Counted from the first letter of the stretch, positions 35,281 to 44,372 are shown. The stretch: DNA of 64,000 nt from Candidatus Villigracilis affinis (GCA_016718275.1 JADKEA010000019.1:496001-560000); one strand, 5' to 3'. Program-made: numbers and translations. Notes: a model not told the origin generated them from the sequence alone.

Positions 35281-36963
35281 TTACTTGCGTCGCGGCTCGG
35301 AGGGGATTTCCTGTCCCTGGCGCTGGCGGGTCTGACGGATATAGTCGCGGACCAATTGCTGCGGATGAGGCTGCGTGCCTCCCATGATGAGGTAACCAGG
35401 AGCCCAGAAATCGCCCGAGGGATTTTCCCTCTTCAAGCGGGTGAAATCGGTGAATATCTTTTCCGAGGTTTGCTGGCGCATGATGCGCATGAGATAGCCC
35501 GGGGATGTGTTGGGTTGTACGTTCACCACCCATTGCAAATATTCAGGACGCACCGAGAGGAATTCCAGACGCCAGCCGAAGGCGATGCAGATATTGGGGA
35601 GCCATTCGCCAACCTGGTCGGCCAAGTCGCCGGTGAGGTAGTGGGCAGAAAAGCGCGGCACGAGCAGACAGGCATAGGTCAGGTGGTACAAGCCTGCGGT
35701 TGTCGGTTCCACCACGAGTTTGCGGGCGGCTTCGGTGGTGGGGCTTTCACGGGTGACATCCAATTCGCCGGGGGCGGGTTTGACCACCGGAGTTTCGGGT
35801 CGTTGTCTGATTCGAGAAGGAGCAGTGACATCGACTTCGTCGAGCACGGTTTGATTTTTGGGTTGGGCACTTACTTCAGGTATTGGGGCTGGTTTCTTGT
35901 TGAGGACGGGGATACTGCCGTAATGTACGGAGGGTGACGCCTCGCGTTTGAAAACGGATGCGTTCGACAACGATTCGGAGACACGCGTCTGATTCGGGTC
36001 GAATACTTCTTTTTTGCGTGGCAGGTTGAAGTCACGTGTGGTTGCGGGTTCGGGATTCGGTGCCGGTACATTGTTGAGAATATCCGAAATGGGAGGGATA
36101 TTCGGTTCGTCGTCATCGTCGGTATCTGCATTTGCTTCAACGGCTTGTTTTTCAGATGCAAAAGGAGCGATGGGTTTTTGAGGTTCGAGGGCTTCGTTAT
36201 CAAGGTTGGTGACAAGCTGACTGGCCTGGGCGCGGATCGTGCTGAAGGGAGTTTCTGCGTCGAAAACAAGAGCAAGCACGGTATCGGCGGCGAGGCGGGT
36301 GGCGTAGAGCATGTGCTCGGCCTTGGTGCTTTCGAGCCGAATGAATCGCAGGAGGTCAAATCCCTTTTGCCCATCCCAGTTGCGGGTGATGGTTTGTGCC
36401 ACTTCCTTTGCCGCGCTTTGCGAGAGACTGCCTGCATACGCCCACAGATCGCTTTTGCGGGTGATCAAGGCTGCCTGCGCGGAAGATTCCAAGGTCAGGC
36501 GAGTGAGGTGCTGCGCCGCACGGGTTGGGTCACTTAGCCAGGGCAAAGTGGGATTTGCAGGACTTTGCGGCGGCGTGGCCGCTGGTGTGGCGGTAGTGGT
36601 GGTTGCGGTAGGTTGGGGTTGACTGATCGCGGTCATAAAGTTTGACATCTTGAATGGTTTCCGAACAAGAATCCAGGGACGCAATTCGTCAAATGGGGGA
36701 GGGGTGACATTTTCATCGCAAAGGATGATGATGTTGATGCCGGGGCGAATGGTGCGAAGGGAATGTCCGATCTCGCGGATCACGCCTTCACCAAGCGCGA
36801 GGTCAAGCATGGAGAGAGGCGCACCCACCTCATCCGCGCGAACAATGGCAGATGACTTGTTGTTGACAACATGGATACGATAAAGATCCGTCTCTTCAAG
36901 GATGCGACGGACTGACTCTCCGAGTTGTGAAGAAGAGGTAACTACAAGAATATCCGCAGGCAT
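35281..36963 (-). CDS. Receiver-like / Roadblock-like / IS200-transposase-like fusion protein
   Basis: A 560-aa protein with no obvious single family. Residues 1-110 look like a receiver domain that keeps D54 (SMLDLAL) and K102 (VRKPF) but lacks the acidic pair. Residues about 145-255 resemble a Roadblock/LC7 fold (SAQAALITRKSDLWAYAG; DTVLALVFDAETPFSTIR). A Pro/Ser-rich linker of about 160 residues follows. Residues 425-550 match the Y1/IS200 transposase layout: YHLTYACLLVPRFS, AFGWRLEFLSVRPEYLQWVV, FWAPGYLIMG, VRDYIRQTRQ. The HUH histidines are replaced (Y475, Q477) while the tyrosine (Y541) remains. It is probably a domesticated single-strand-binding module in a signalling protein. Confidence 0.75.
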   Translation of the reverse strand: MPADILVVTSSSQLGESVRRILEETDLYRIHVVNNKSSAIVRADEVGAPLSMLDLALGEGVIREIGHSLRTIRPGINIIILCDENVTPPPFDELRPWILVRKPFKMSNFMTAISQPQPTATTTTATPAATPPQSPANPTLPWLSDPTRAAQHLTRLTLESSAQAALITRKSDLWAYAGSLSQSAAKEVAQTITRNWDGQKGFDLLRFIRLESTKAEHMLYATRLAADTVLALVFDAETPFSTIRAQASQLVTNLDNEALEPQKPIAPFASEKQAVEANADTDDDDEPNIPPISDILNNVPAPNPEPATTRDFNLPRKKEVFDPNQTRVSESLSNASVFKREASPSVHYGSIPVLNKKPAPIPEVSAQPKNQTVLDEVDVTAPSRIRQRPETPVVKPAPGELDVTRESPTTEAARKLVVEPTTAGLYHLTYACLLVPRFSAHYLTGDLADQVGEWLPNICIAFGWRLEFLSVRPEYLQWVVNVQPNTSPGYLMRIMRQQTSEKIFTDFTRLKRENPSGDFWAPGYLIMGGTQPHPQQLVRDYIRQTRQRQGQEIPSEPRRK

Positions 36964-37039
36964 TGCATAGAGTTTATCACTTATAAGTAGGCTAATCAAG
37001 TCAAATTTTTTGGGTGTGTTTACATTAATGAAAATCCCT

Positions 37040-37059
37040 CAAGTTGTCTATTCAACTTG
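37040..37059. promoter_or_regulatory. Operator-like inverted repeat in a divergent region
   Basis: CAAGTTG (37040-37046) and CAACTTG (37053-37059) are 7-bp arms with a 6-bp spacer, in the space shared by the divergent fusion gene and MBL hydrolase gene. The geometry fits a dimeric regulator site. No T-run follows. Confidence 0.4.
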
Positions 37060-37116
37060 TATTTTAAGCTGGAGTATGCTATTAATAATGAAAATATATT
37101 CATACAAGGGTGATTT

Positions 37117-37947
37117 ATGCATCGTGAACGAGTTTCGGAAAATGTGTTCTGGTTTCAAAGTGAAGTGTATGCTCAGGTAACAGCCGGTGTGATTGTCGGG
37201 CCGCAGTGGGCGGTGGTGATCGATACACTGGCGTTGCCTGAGGAGACGCTTGGCATGCGCGAATTCATCGAGCATGAACTGGGTGTGCAGGTGCGCTATG
37301 TGATCAATACCCACTATCATGCCGACCACACCTGGGGCAACTGCTTCTTCCCCGGGGCTACTGTGATCGGTCACGCGAAATGCCGCGAATTGTTGATCGA
37401 GCACGGGATTCCTTCGCTGGAGGGTGCGCGTAAACAGAATCCGAATTTGAGGCAGGTGAAGATCATTCCCCCGCATCTGACGTTTGATTCGGGTGAGTTG
37501 ACCATGCGGGTTGGGAAGAAAAACCTGGTGTTCTCGCAGTCCTTCGGCCACAGCGAAGACGGCATTTCGGTTCTGGTGGAGGAAGATCGCGTGCTTTTTG
37601 CAGGCGATGCCTTCATGTCCCTGCCTTATATTGTGGATGGAGATATCGATGAAATGATCGCCTCGGTCAAGCGGATCGGGCGCATGGGACTTGAGAATAT
37701 CATCCAAGGCCACGGCGATATCATCCTGCGCGGTGAGATCGATGCGGCGGTCAAAGAGAATATGAATTACTTGAATAACATCAAGAAGCTCGTGAAAGCC
37801 GCTGGCAAGCGCAAGAACGCGGACGAATATCTGGATGCGATCACGATCGAGGAATGCGGAAAGAGCCGCGTGTACCTCGGCGGTCTGGCAGAGACATTGC
37901 ACAGGCGCAATCTGCGCGCCTTGTATCGTCAGATGAACGGCGAATAA
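37117..37947 (+). CDS. Metallo-beta-lactamase-fold hydrolase
   Basis: A 276-aa cytosolic MBL-fold protein. The dinuclear metal motif THYHADHTWGN gives HxHxDH; further ligands are in FGHSEDGIS and FAGDAF, and the last His in IIQGHGD. The C-terminal 60 residues are a helical extension (AAVKENMNYLNNIKKLVKAA). The substrate is unknown; glyoxalase II-like or quorum-lactonase-like roles are possible. Confidence 0.88.
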   Translation: MHRERVSENVFWFQSEVYAQVTAGVIVGPQWAVVIDTLALPEETLGMREFIEHELGVQVRYVINTHYHADHTWGNCFFPGATVIGHAKCRELLIEHGIPSLEGARKQNPNLRQVKIIPPHLTFDSGELTMRVGKKNLVFSQSFGHSEDGISVLVEEDRVLFAGDAFMSLPYIVDGDIDEMIASVKRIGRMGLENIIQGHGDIILRGEIDAAVKENMNYLNNIKKLVKAAGKRKNADEYLDAITIEECGKSRVYLGGLAETLHRRNLRALYRQMNGE

Positions 37948-37974
37948 TTTTCACTGGGAATTCTTTCTGACGAT

Positions 37975-38427
37975 ATGAAGACACTTCTTGAGAAATCCAA
38001 ATATCTCGCCATTGTGGGCGTGATTTCGCTGCTTGTTGCGGCTGTGGCTGCTTTTGCATGGGGGACATTGAAGACGGTTGCCGCAGTCATGCTTGTTTTT
38101 GAATCTGCGGGCAAAGACGCGGGCATTACCATCGAGTTCATCGAGATCGTGGACAGCTTTTTGATCGCAACGGCCATTTTGATCTTTGCGGTCAGTTTGT
38201 ATGAGCTGTTCATCGGTCCGCTGGAGCTGCCAGAGTGGATGCTGGCGCATAATCTGTATGAATTGAAGGGGAAGCTCAGCAGTATGATCGTGCTGGTAAT
38301 GGGAGTGAAATTCCTGCAGAAATTACTGGAAGTGAAAGATACGAACGATCTATTGCGGATTGGGCTTGCCACAGCGGTGATGTCTGCGGTTTTGATCGCA
38401 TTCGGGTATTTTGGGAAGAAGGATTGA
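37975..38427 (+). CDS. YqhA-family (UPF0114) membrane protein
   Basis: A 150-aa protein with three to four membrane helices. FLIATAILIFAVSLYELFI and the following LEWML-type segment with HNLYELKGKLSSMIVLVMGV are the family hallmarks. The biochemical function is not known. It starts 27 nt after the MBL hydrolase and is probably co-transcribed. Confidence 0.85.
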   Translation: MKTLLEKSKYLAIVGVISLLVAAVAAFAWGTLKTVAAVMLVFESAGKDAGITIEFIEIVDSFLIATAILIFAVSLYELFIGPLELPEWMLAHNLYELKGKLSSMIVLVMGVKFLQKLLEVKDTNDLLRIGLATAVMSAVLIAFGYFGKKD

Positions 38428-38529
38428 GCTTTGGAATGATGAAGGATAAGAGCGGAGAGTAGGTTGTGTTTCGTGGCGAAACATCGATGGGGGAGTGATG
38501 ACCAATAGACGAATGACAAAAGGATAAAA

Positions 38530-39849
38530 ATGAAGCCCCAAGGCAAACTGCGTAAGTTGCACCCAAATATTTGGATTGTGACGGTCACTTCCTTTCTCAC
38601 CGATATCTCCTCGGAGATGATCGTGTATTTGATTCCGCTTTTTCTTTCGAATGTGCTCGGTGTGCGGATGGCGTTCATCGGTTTGATCGATGGGGTGGCG
38701 GAAACGACAGCGAGCCTGCTGAAGGTGTATTCGGGTTCGCTTTCGGATAAGCTGGGGCAACGCAAATGGCTGGCGGTGCTGGGCTACGGCATTTCGACGA
38801 TCGCGAAACCTTTTTTGTATTTCGCGAATTCGTGGGGATGGGTATTGGGCGTGCGCTTTTCAGACCGCGTGGGGAAGGGCATCCGCACGGCTCCGCGGGA
38901 TGCGCTGGTGGCTGCAAGCACAGATAAGGAAAATCGCGGGCTGGCTTTCGGGCTGCATCGCGCAGGCGATACGGCGGGCGCTTTCCTTGGGATTGCCATC
39001 GCGGCGTGGATCGTGTGGCTGACGCAGAAGGGCGCATTGCAGATCACTCGCGAAGCGTTTCAGATGGCGGTGCTGGCGAGTATCATTCCTGCGGTGTTGG
39101 CGGTGATCGTTCTCGGGGTGGGCGCTGTCGATGTCGCTGGGGCAGGCAAAGGCGAGGAGAAGAAGCGTCTTTCGTTTAAGGAGGTTGATCCGCGGTTTAG
39201 AAATTTCCTTTTGATCACGATCCTGTTCACGCTCGGAAATTCATCTGACTCTTTTATTATTTTACGCGCACAGGAGCGTGGATTGAATGTGCTGCAAACC
39301 CTTTTTATGTTGATGACCTTTACTGCGATCTACACGATTCTTTCGGGGCCGCTTGGCGCGCTGTCCGATAAAATTGGGCGGCGGAAGTTGATGATCGGCG
39401 GGTGGATCGCGTATGGGCTGGTGTATTTGGGATTTGCGTTCGCGAGCGCGGGCTGGCAGATCTGGTTGCTGTTCGGCCTGTACGGAATTTATTATGCGGC
39501 GACGGAGGGTGTGGCAAAAGCCTTCGTCGCGGACCTGGTTCCCGATGCACAGCGCGGCGCGGCCTATGGATGGTTCAACGCGGCGATTGGGATCACGGCT
39601 CTACCCGCCTCGCTTCTTGCTGGACTGTTGTGGCAGGGACTCGGTCAATGGGCAGGATTCGGCCCTTCGGCACCTTTTCTTTTCGGCGCGGCGCTGGCCC
39701 TGGTTGCTGGCATTTTGTTGTGGAGAGTTATTAAAAGCCTGGGGGGGTGGGTTTTTGGGGGGGGGGGGGGTTTATGGTTTTCCTGGCTGGGGTTTCAAAG
39801 GTTTTCACACAATTGTATTGTGACTTATGCAAGAGGTCTAATGATTTGA
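38530..39849 (+). CDS. MFS transporter
   Basis: A 12-helix major facilitator of about 405 genuine residues. The A-motif region reads GSLSDKLGQRKWLAVLGYG, and its second-half copy GALSDKIGRRKLMIGGWI. The segment RVGKGIRTAPRDALVAAS is typical of a Chloroflexota/Bacteroidota branch of drug/sugar-type MFS proteins. The annotated end is unreliable: after WRVIKSLGG the frame runs through a 14-G tract (39757-39770) into low-complexity residues, so the true stop probably lies near 39750. The substrate is unknown. Confidence 0.85.
   Translation: MKPQGKLRKLHPNIWIVTVTSFLTDISSEMIVYLIPLFLSNVLGVRMAFIGLIDGVAETTASLLKVYSGSLSDKLGQRKWLAVLGYGISTIAKPFLYFANSWGWVLGVRFSDRVGKGIRTAPRDALVAASTDKENRGLAFGLHRAGDTAGAFLGIAIAAWIVWLTQKGALQITREAFQMAVLASIIPAVLAVIVLGVGAVDVAGAGKGEEKKRLSFKEVDPRFRNFLLITILFTLGNSSDSFIILRAQERGLNVLQTLFMLMTFTAIYTILSGPLGALSDKIGRRKLMIGGWIAYGLVYLGFAFASAGWQIWLLFGLYGIYYAATEGVAKAFVADLVPDAQRGAAYGWFNAAIGITALPASLLAGLLWQGLGQWAGFGPSAPFLFGAALALVAGILLWRVIKSLGGWVFGGGGGLWFSWLGFQRFSHNCIVTYARGLMI
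39757..39770 (+). repeat. 14-nt poly-G tract at the end of the MFS gene
   Basis: Fourteen consecutive G follow T5, near another G7. No other G-run in the window comes near this length except the G8-9 tract near 47210. It could be a slippage-prone tract or an assembly artefact. Confidence 0.9.
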
Positions 39850-39850
39850 T

Positions 39851-39863
39851 GGGTGCGTCGCAC
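39851..39863. repeat. Solo end of the GTGCGTCGCACC element
   Basis: GGGTGCGTCGCAC follows the MFS stop and precedes the C39-like gene. It equals the outer end of the elements at 47619 and 59715, with no second end nearby. Confidence 0.5.
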
Positions 39864-39892
39864 TTTGCTTACATGATTCAGGATTAATGTTT

Positions 39893-40468
39893 ATGACGAA
39901 CTATACAAGACTTGGAATAGGATACCCACCCTTTCAACAAGGCGGTTTGGATTCGCTGTGCGGACTTTATAGCATTGTCAATGCCGAGCGGATCATCAAC
40001 CATTCTTCTGATGAAGAGACCCAGCAGTTATTCGATGACCTCATCCATTATCTTTCGCGCCGCGGTTTGCTGACCAAGTTTTTGATCGGCGGCATCATCC
40101 ACACCGAGATGCTGGTGATCCTCAAAAAGGTGGTGGGCAAGAAACGGATTTCCAACGCGGAGATTCGGTGGCGGGGCGTGCCCAACCCCGACCTGACCAC
40201 TTTTTGGAAGTCTATGCAAAACTTTTTGGACGGAACGCCGGGCCGCGCGATTGTGCTGGGATTGCAGGGCTATCACGACCACTGGACGGTGATCGAGAAG
40301 ATCACCAGCCGTTCCATTTTGTTGTATGATTCGGCGTTGATCAAACGCCTGCCGCGCTCACGCTGTACCACCGTTTACGCGGCAGGGAAACGCCAGCACA
40401 TTTTGCTCCCCGCGCAGACGTACTTCCTCTCGAATGATGATATCAATATCGGACAGTACGATATATAA
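39893..40468 (+). CDS. C39-like/papain-fold cysteine peptidase-like protein
   Basis: A 191-aa soluble protein (ATG 39893, with AGGA 9 nt upstream; ATG 39887 is equally in frame). It has a Cys in GLDSLCGLYSIVNAERI, in the place of the papain-like nucleophile, and a later His in YHDHWTVIEKITSRSILLYD, followed by an Asp, as in C39-like proteases. It has no signal peptide and no ABC partner, so it is not a bacteriocin exporter protease. Function unknown. Confidence 0.65.
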   Translation: MTNYTRLGIGYPPFQQGGLDSLCGLYSIVNAERIINHSSDEETQQLFDDLIHYLSRRGLLTKFLIGGIIHTEMLVILKKVVGKKRISNAEIRWRGVPNPDLTTFWKSMQNFLDGTPGRAIVLGLQGYHDHWTVIEKITSRSILLYDSALIKRLPRSRCTTVYAAGKRQHILLPAQTYFLSNDDINIGQYDI

Positions 40469-40482
40469 GAGGCTGTATACAT

Positions 40483-40845
40483 ATGCCCATTGACCTTTCC
40501 CAGTTCGAAAAGGAACAATACTGTTACCTCACCACCCGTGGACGTAAAACGGGTAATCCGCATGAAATTGAGATCTGGTTTTGCGTGCATGAGAATTCGC
40601 TTTATCTTTTATCGGGCGGCATGGACAAATCAGATTGGGTGAGGAATTTGCTCAAAGACCCGAATGTCACTGTGCGAATCGCAGGGCAGACGTTTCCCGC
40701 TGTAGCGAGTCTGTTGGATGACAAGCTGACCGAGCCGTCTGTGCGGATGAAGATGGCGATCAAGTACAACGAGTGGGAAGGTAGAAGTCCGAGCGAGTGG
40801 GCCAAGTCCGCGTTGGTGGTGAGGGTCGATGTGGGTGTATCCTGA
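40483..40845 (+). CDS. Deazaflavin (F420)-dependent nitroreductase-family protein
   Basis: A 120-aa split-barrel protein. YLTTRGRKTGNPHEIEIWF and LYLLSGGMDKSDWVRNL are the FDOR/DUF385 signature, found in F420H2-dependent reductases. It would reduce quinones or nitro compounds, if F420 is made by this organism; no F420 biosynthesis gene is in the window. It follows the C39-like gene by 14 nt. Confidence 0.88.
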   Translation: MPIDLSQFEKEQYCYLTTRGRKTGNPHEIEIWFCVHENSLYLLSGGMDKSDWVRNLLKDPNVTVRIAGQTFPAVASLLDDKLTEPSVRMKMAIKYNEWEGRSPSEWAKSALVVRVDVGVS

Positions 40846-41217
40846 TTTTCCAGGGATACTGAGAGTAAAATTGACTTTATCGGTATCGGGTAATTTGGGT
40901 AGAAACATACGTGACGATGCGAGATTTAGGGAGGGGAGAACCAGTGAGAAGACATTTGAGTTCATGGTCTTTTCCGTGATATTTGCATCTTTGCTCGCGG
41001 TGTTGACTGGATATGTTTTGCTTAGGTTGGGGTGAAAATTGGCTGAAGAATTCCATGCGTACTTATAGCCAAAGATCAAGTATAGAGATTCAGATAAGTA
41101 GAATAGCCGCACCGTCTATTAGGACTTTCGTCCGCTTTCCCCCTTTAAAAACCCCATTAAAATACCAGCCTGAAATCCGCGTCCATCTGCGGATAAAAAG
41201 ACAAAGGAGCAATACAA
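40846..41217. other. Gap without a supported gene
   Basis: About 370 bases. An open frame (40829-41035, 68 codons) overlaps the previous gene and ends in one hydrophobic stretch (VFSVIFASLLAVLTGYVLL), but it lacks a ribosome site and a typical codon pattern, so I do not call it. Near 41178 a GCGTCCATCTGCGG motif looks like another small palindromic repeat. The rest is featureless. Confidence 0.5.
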
Positions 41218-42552
41218 ATGGGCGTCATGATGCAAACTTTCTACTGGGATTGTCCCAGAGTGGATGGAAAAGAATTCCAGTGGTGGAACTATATCAACCG
41301 TGAGATTCCGAATCTTGCAAAGGCGGGTTTTACTTCGTTGTGGCTGCCGCCTGTCCACAAGGCCGCCAATTTGGGCGGACCTTCGATGGGCTACGACCCA
41401 TACGATTTTTACGACCTCGGCGAATTCGACCAGAAGGGGAGCGTCCCCACCTGGTTTGGAACGCGCTCGGAGCTGAGTCAACTCATTGAAAGCGCACACA
41501 GGCACGGGTTAAGTGTGATCGCAGATATGGTCCTCAATCACAACAGCGGAGCAGATGCGCAGGAAGTCAATCCCATCACGGGGCATTCGCGCTGGACTTT
41601 ATTTAATCCGAAGAGTGGAAAATTTCCGCGCAATTGGGAATCGTTCCACCCGAGCATGTACGAGTCGTGGGATGAAATGACCTTCGGCGATATGCCCGAT
41701 CTTTCGCATCGAAATCCGTATGTGTATGCCGAATTGCTCAGCCTGGCGCGCTGGCTCATCGAAGAAGTTGGCTTCGATGGTTTTCGTTATGACTTTGTCA
41801 AAGGCTATGGCGCGAACACCATCACCGCCATTCAGGAATATCGCTATATGAAGAACGGCGCGTATCACAAACCCTATGGCGTGGCCGAATATTGGGACAA
41901 TGCGGCCAACACGCTCAACTGGGTCAATGCGGCGAACTTTTCTAACGCGAACCCTGTGGATGCGTTTGATTTTCCACTGCGTGAATTGCTCAAAGGCCTG
42001 TGTGATTCGTATGGATTCAGCTTGAAGAATCTCGTCAACGGCGAATCCATTTTGAAGGCTCAGCCGCAAAGCACCGTGACCTTCGTTGAAAATCACGATC
42101 TGCGTGATGAAGGCCGTCCCATCACCAACGACAAACTGCTCGCCTATTCCTACATCCTCACCCATGAGGGCTATCCCTGCGTTTTTTGGAAGGATTACTT
42201 CAACTACAACCTTGCCCTGCGCGATACGCCCAACGGCATCGATGCACTCGTCGGCGTGCATGAAAAATATGCGGGCGGAGATATCTCCACGCTTTATCTT
42301 TCGGATGATCTCTACATCATGCAGCGCGGCGGTTACGGAAATCAACCTGGATTGATCTACGTGCTTAATAATCATGGTGAACGATGGCAGGGAGAATGGG
42401 TCAATACGCGATGGACAAACGCATCTTTTCAACCCGTGGCCTGGTGGAGCAAAAACGACCTTTCCCGCCCTGTTGAACAATCCACAAGTTCCGATGGCCG
42501 TGGACAGTTTTTCGCCCCTCCGCGCGGATACGCAGTGTATGCCCTGAAATAA
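41218..42552 (+). CDS. Cytoplasmic alpha-amylase (GH13)
   Basis: A 444-aa glycoside hydrolase family 13 enzyme without signal peptide. Region I DMVLNHNSG, region II GFDGFRYDFVKG (nucleophile Asp), region III with the general acid in YGVAEYWD, and region IV FVENHD (transition-state Asp) are all present. It would cleave internal alpha-1,4 bonds of glycogen or imported maltodextrins. A large ABC permease follows, which fits a role in storage or uptake of glucans. AAAGGAG lies 7-8 nt before the ATG. Confidence 0.93.
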   Translation: MGVMMQTFYWDCPRVDGKEFQWWNYINREIPNLAKAGFTSLWLPPVHKAANLGGPSMGYDPYDFYDLGEFDQKGSVPTWFGTRSELSQLIESAHRHGLSVIADMVLNHNSGADAQEVNPITGHSRWTLFNPKSGKFPRNWESFHPSMYESWDEMTFGDMPDLSHRNPYVYAELLSLARWLIEEVGFDGFRYDFVKGYGANTITAIQEYRYMKNGAYHKPYGVAEYWDNAANTLNWVNAANFSNANPVDAFDFPLRELLKGLCDSYGFSLKNLVNGESILKAQPQSTVTFVENHDLRDEGRPITNDKLLAYSYILTHEGYPCVFWKDYFNYNLALRDTPNGIDALVGVHEKYAGGDISTLYLSDDLYIMQRGGYGNQPGLIYVLNNHGERWQGEWVNTRWTNASFQPVAWWSKNDLSRPVEQSTSSDGRGQFFAPPRGYAVYALK

Positions 42553-42553
42553 A

Positions 42554-42596
42554 AATATCCCGCGACGTCAACTTGCGGGATATTCTCTTTCTCTTT
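42554..42596 (+). terminator. Terminator after the amylase gene
   Basis: AATATCCCGC (42554-42563) and GCGGGATATT (42575-42584), followed by a pyrimidine-rich, U-rich tract. It separates the amylase from the permease gene. Confidence 0.75.
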
Positions 42597-42716
42597 TTCA
42601 CAAGCCTGCATCTGATTCGTATCGCTATTATAATCAGCCTGTCTAGAGCCAAATCAAAATCTTCTCGTAACAAAGGTGATTTCTGAAGATCACGCTGTTC
42701 AATTCAGGAGAAATCT

Positions 42717-44372
42717 ATGACACCCAACTCCCATCCCGCCAAAACAAATCCGCTTCTTCGCGCCCTGTTAGGGCTGTTGTTGCTTCTTCCCGCGTGTGGA
42801 TTATGCGTCTCAAATCTGTTCTTGCTGACTACCAATACCTTTCTCGGCAGCTTTCGTTCCTCCACCTTGCAAAGCGCGGGGGATTTTGTCGGCTTGTTGA
42901 ATTATGAAAAATTATTCACCGATCAAAAATATCTCTCCTCGTTTGGAACCACATTCCTGCTCGTCTTTATCCACGGGTTGATCGCCGCCTTCCTTCCGCC
43001 TTTGCTGGCCATTGCCGTGAATGCCCTCGGAAAAAACCTGCAGTTTAGGCTTCGCATGTTGTTCACATTGCCGCTCGCCTTCTTTGGCCCCGCCCTCATC
43101 ATGCTCGGACCCGCCTTTGCGCGCGGAATGTGGGACATGGGATCACCTGGCGGTACCTACCTGCTTCTTGATGGAGCGGCCATCCTTGCAGTCACCTCCG
43201 CGCTGGGATTGCTGGTCTATTCCATGGTTCTGCGCGGGCAAAAGGAATCGGAACAAGGTGGGAAGCTGTTTTCTGCACCGTTCATCGTCACCTGGTTAAT
43301 CACGCAGTTGGCGACGATGGCCTTCACCCTTCAATCGTTCTCTGTATTTTCCAACATGCTGCCAGCCAGAGACAGCGTATCTCTCGGCAGTGCCGTTTTT
43401 CTGACCATGCGAAACGCTCAAAGCGGACTGACCTTTTCCCTTTCCTATCTAGTGTTCCTCCTTGTCGCTTTGCTGGGCATTGTTGCAACTGTGATCATAA
43501 TCCTTGGCAGGGTACAGTTGAAGCACGAGCCTGATATCGAGCCCGCAGTCCAACCTACCCGAAGCGGACTCACCATCCCAGGTTGGATCGTGATCGTCCT
43601 TGGAGGCATCGCCGCTTTAATGGTCACGCTGGTTCCCATGATTCTAGGCGTTGTAAAAATGCTCACTTCCCCAAGCGGTTCTTCCAATATTGAACTTTCG
43701 ACCCTTTTCCAGGTTTGGGTCAATTCGATTTTGCCTCCGTTGCTTGTGATCCTCTTTATTCAATTACCTGTTGCCTACCTCGGTGCGCTTGGAATCGGTG
43801 CGGTACAGCCGTTTGGAAAAGCGAGCCAATGGCTGCTTTTGCTTTTCAGCCCATGGTTGTTTGTCACCTCCCTGCCTGTTGCCTTTGCGGCTTTTATGAA
43901 CTTGCGAAAAGCCGACCTTGTGGATTCATTCATCGCTTTGACTCCTCCAATTTTGATCAGCGTACCGATGCTGTTTATCTTCACCCTCTTCTTTAGGGGA
44001 GTGGAGTCGAAATGGCGCGAAGCCCGTGCCAGCGGAATGTCCATGCTGAACGCGACCATGAAGCATTTGATCGTCCCCTCCCTGCCCATTGTTGTGCTCA
44101 TGGTGACCTTCTCGCTTATTGCCGCAACCCAGGACCTGATCGTTCCATATTTGAATGGGATGAGCCTCGACCAATCCACCGCCACTACCATGATCCTTCG
44201 GTTGTATGGAACTGGCGTCTCAGCTCCGACGACTTCGATCATTACCCTGTTCGGGTTCCCTGTGTTCCTTGGATTCCTGTCCGTTTTGGTGATCTTGCAG
44301 ATCTTCTATCTTGACCGTCTCACACTTTCCCGCGAACCTGCCAGCGCGGATGTGAAAGCTGCGAATTCATGA
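42717..44372 (+). CDS. Fused MalF/MalG-like ABC permease
   Basis: A 551-aa membrane protein with about 12 helices. The first half resembles a carbohydrate-type permease of the MalF kind (VGLLNYEKLFTDQKYLSSFG). The second resembles MalG (VWVNSILPPLLVILF; EARASGMSMLNATMKHLIVP as an EAA loop). The first half shows no clear EAA loop. A fusion of both permease halves in one chain is unusual. No binding protein or ATPase gene is adjacent, so it is either a lone component or uses a shared ATPase. The stop overlaps the next start (ATGA). Confidence 0.7.
   Translation: MTPNSHPAKTNPLLRALLGLLLLLPACGLCVSNLFLLTTNTFLGSFRSSTLQSAGDFVGLLNYEKLFTDQKYLSSFGTTFLLVFIHGLIAAFLPPLLAIAVNALGKNLQFRLRMLFTLPLAFFGPALIMLGPAFARGMWDMGSPGGTYLLLDGAAILAVTSALGLLVYSMVLRGQKESEQGGKLFSAPFIVTWLITQLATMAFTLQSFSVFSNMLPARDSVSLGSAVFLTMRNAQSGLTFSLSYLVFLLVALLGIVATVIIILGRVQLKHEPDIEPAVQPTRSGLTIPGWIVIVLGGIAALMVTLVPMILGVVKMLTSPSGSSNIELSTLFQVWVNSILPPLLVILFIQLPVAYLGALGIGAVQPFGKASQWLLLLFSPWLFVTSLPVAFAAFMNLRKADLVDSFIALTPPILISVPMLFIFTLFFRGVESKWREARASGMSMLNATMKHLIVPSLPIVVLMVTFSLIAATQDLIVPYLNGMSLDQSTATTMILRLYGTGVSAPTTSIITLFGFPVFLGFLSVLVILQIFYLDRLTLSREPASADVKAANS

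Noticed and set aside
35281..35700. Intact IS200/IS605 insertion sequence
   Set aside because: The domain is fused in frame to a large host-like protein, lacks HUH histidines, and no terminal hairpins or TnpB gene are adjacent.
37048..37902. Long minus-strand open frame (284 codons) opposite the MBL hydrolase
   Set aside because: The plus strand carries the complete HxHxDH hydrolase; the minus translation is rich in His/Asp without structure and is a shadow.
40829..41035. 68-codon plus-strand frame after the F420-type reductase
   Set aside because: It overlaps the previous gene, has no ribosome site, and its only feature is a single hydrophobic stretch.
41599..42480. Long minus-strand open frame (293 codons) opposite the alpha-amylase
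   Set aside because: All four GH13 regions are on plus; the minus frame is a codon-bias shadow.
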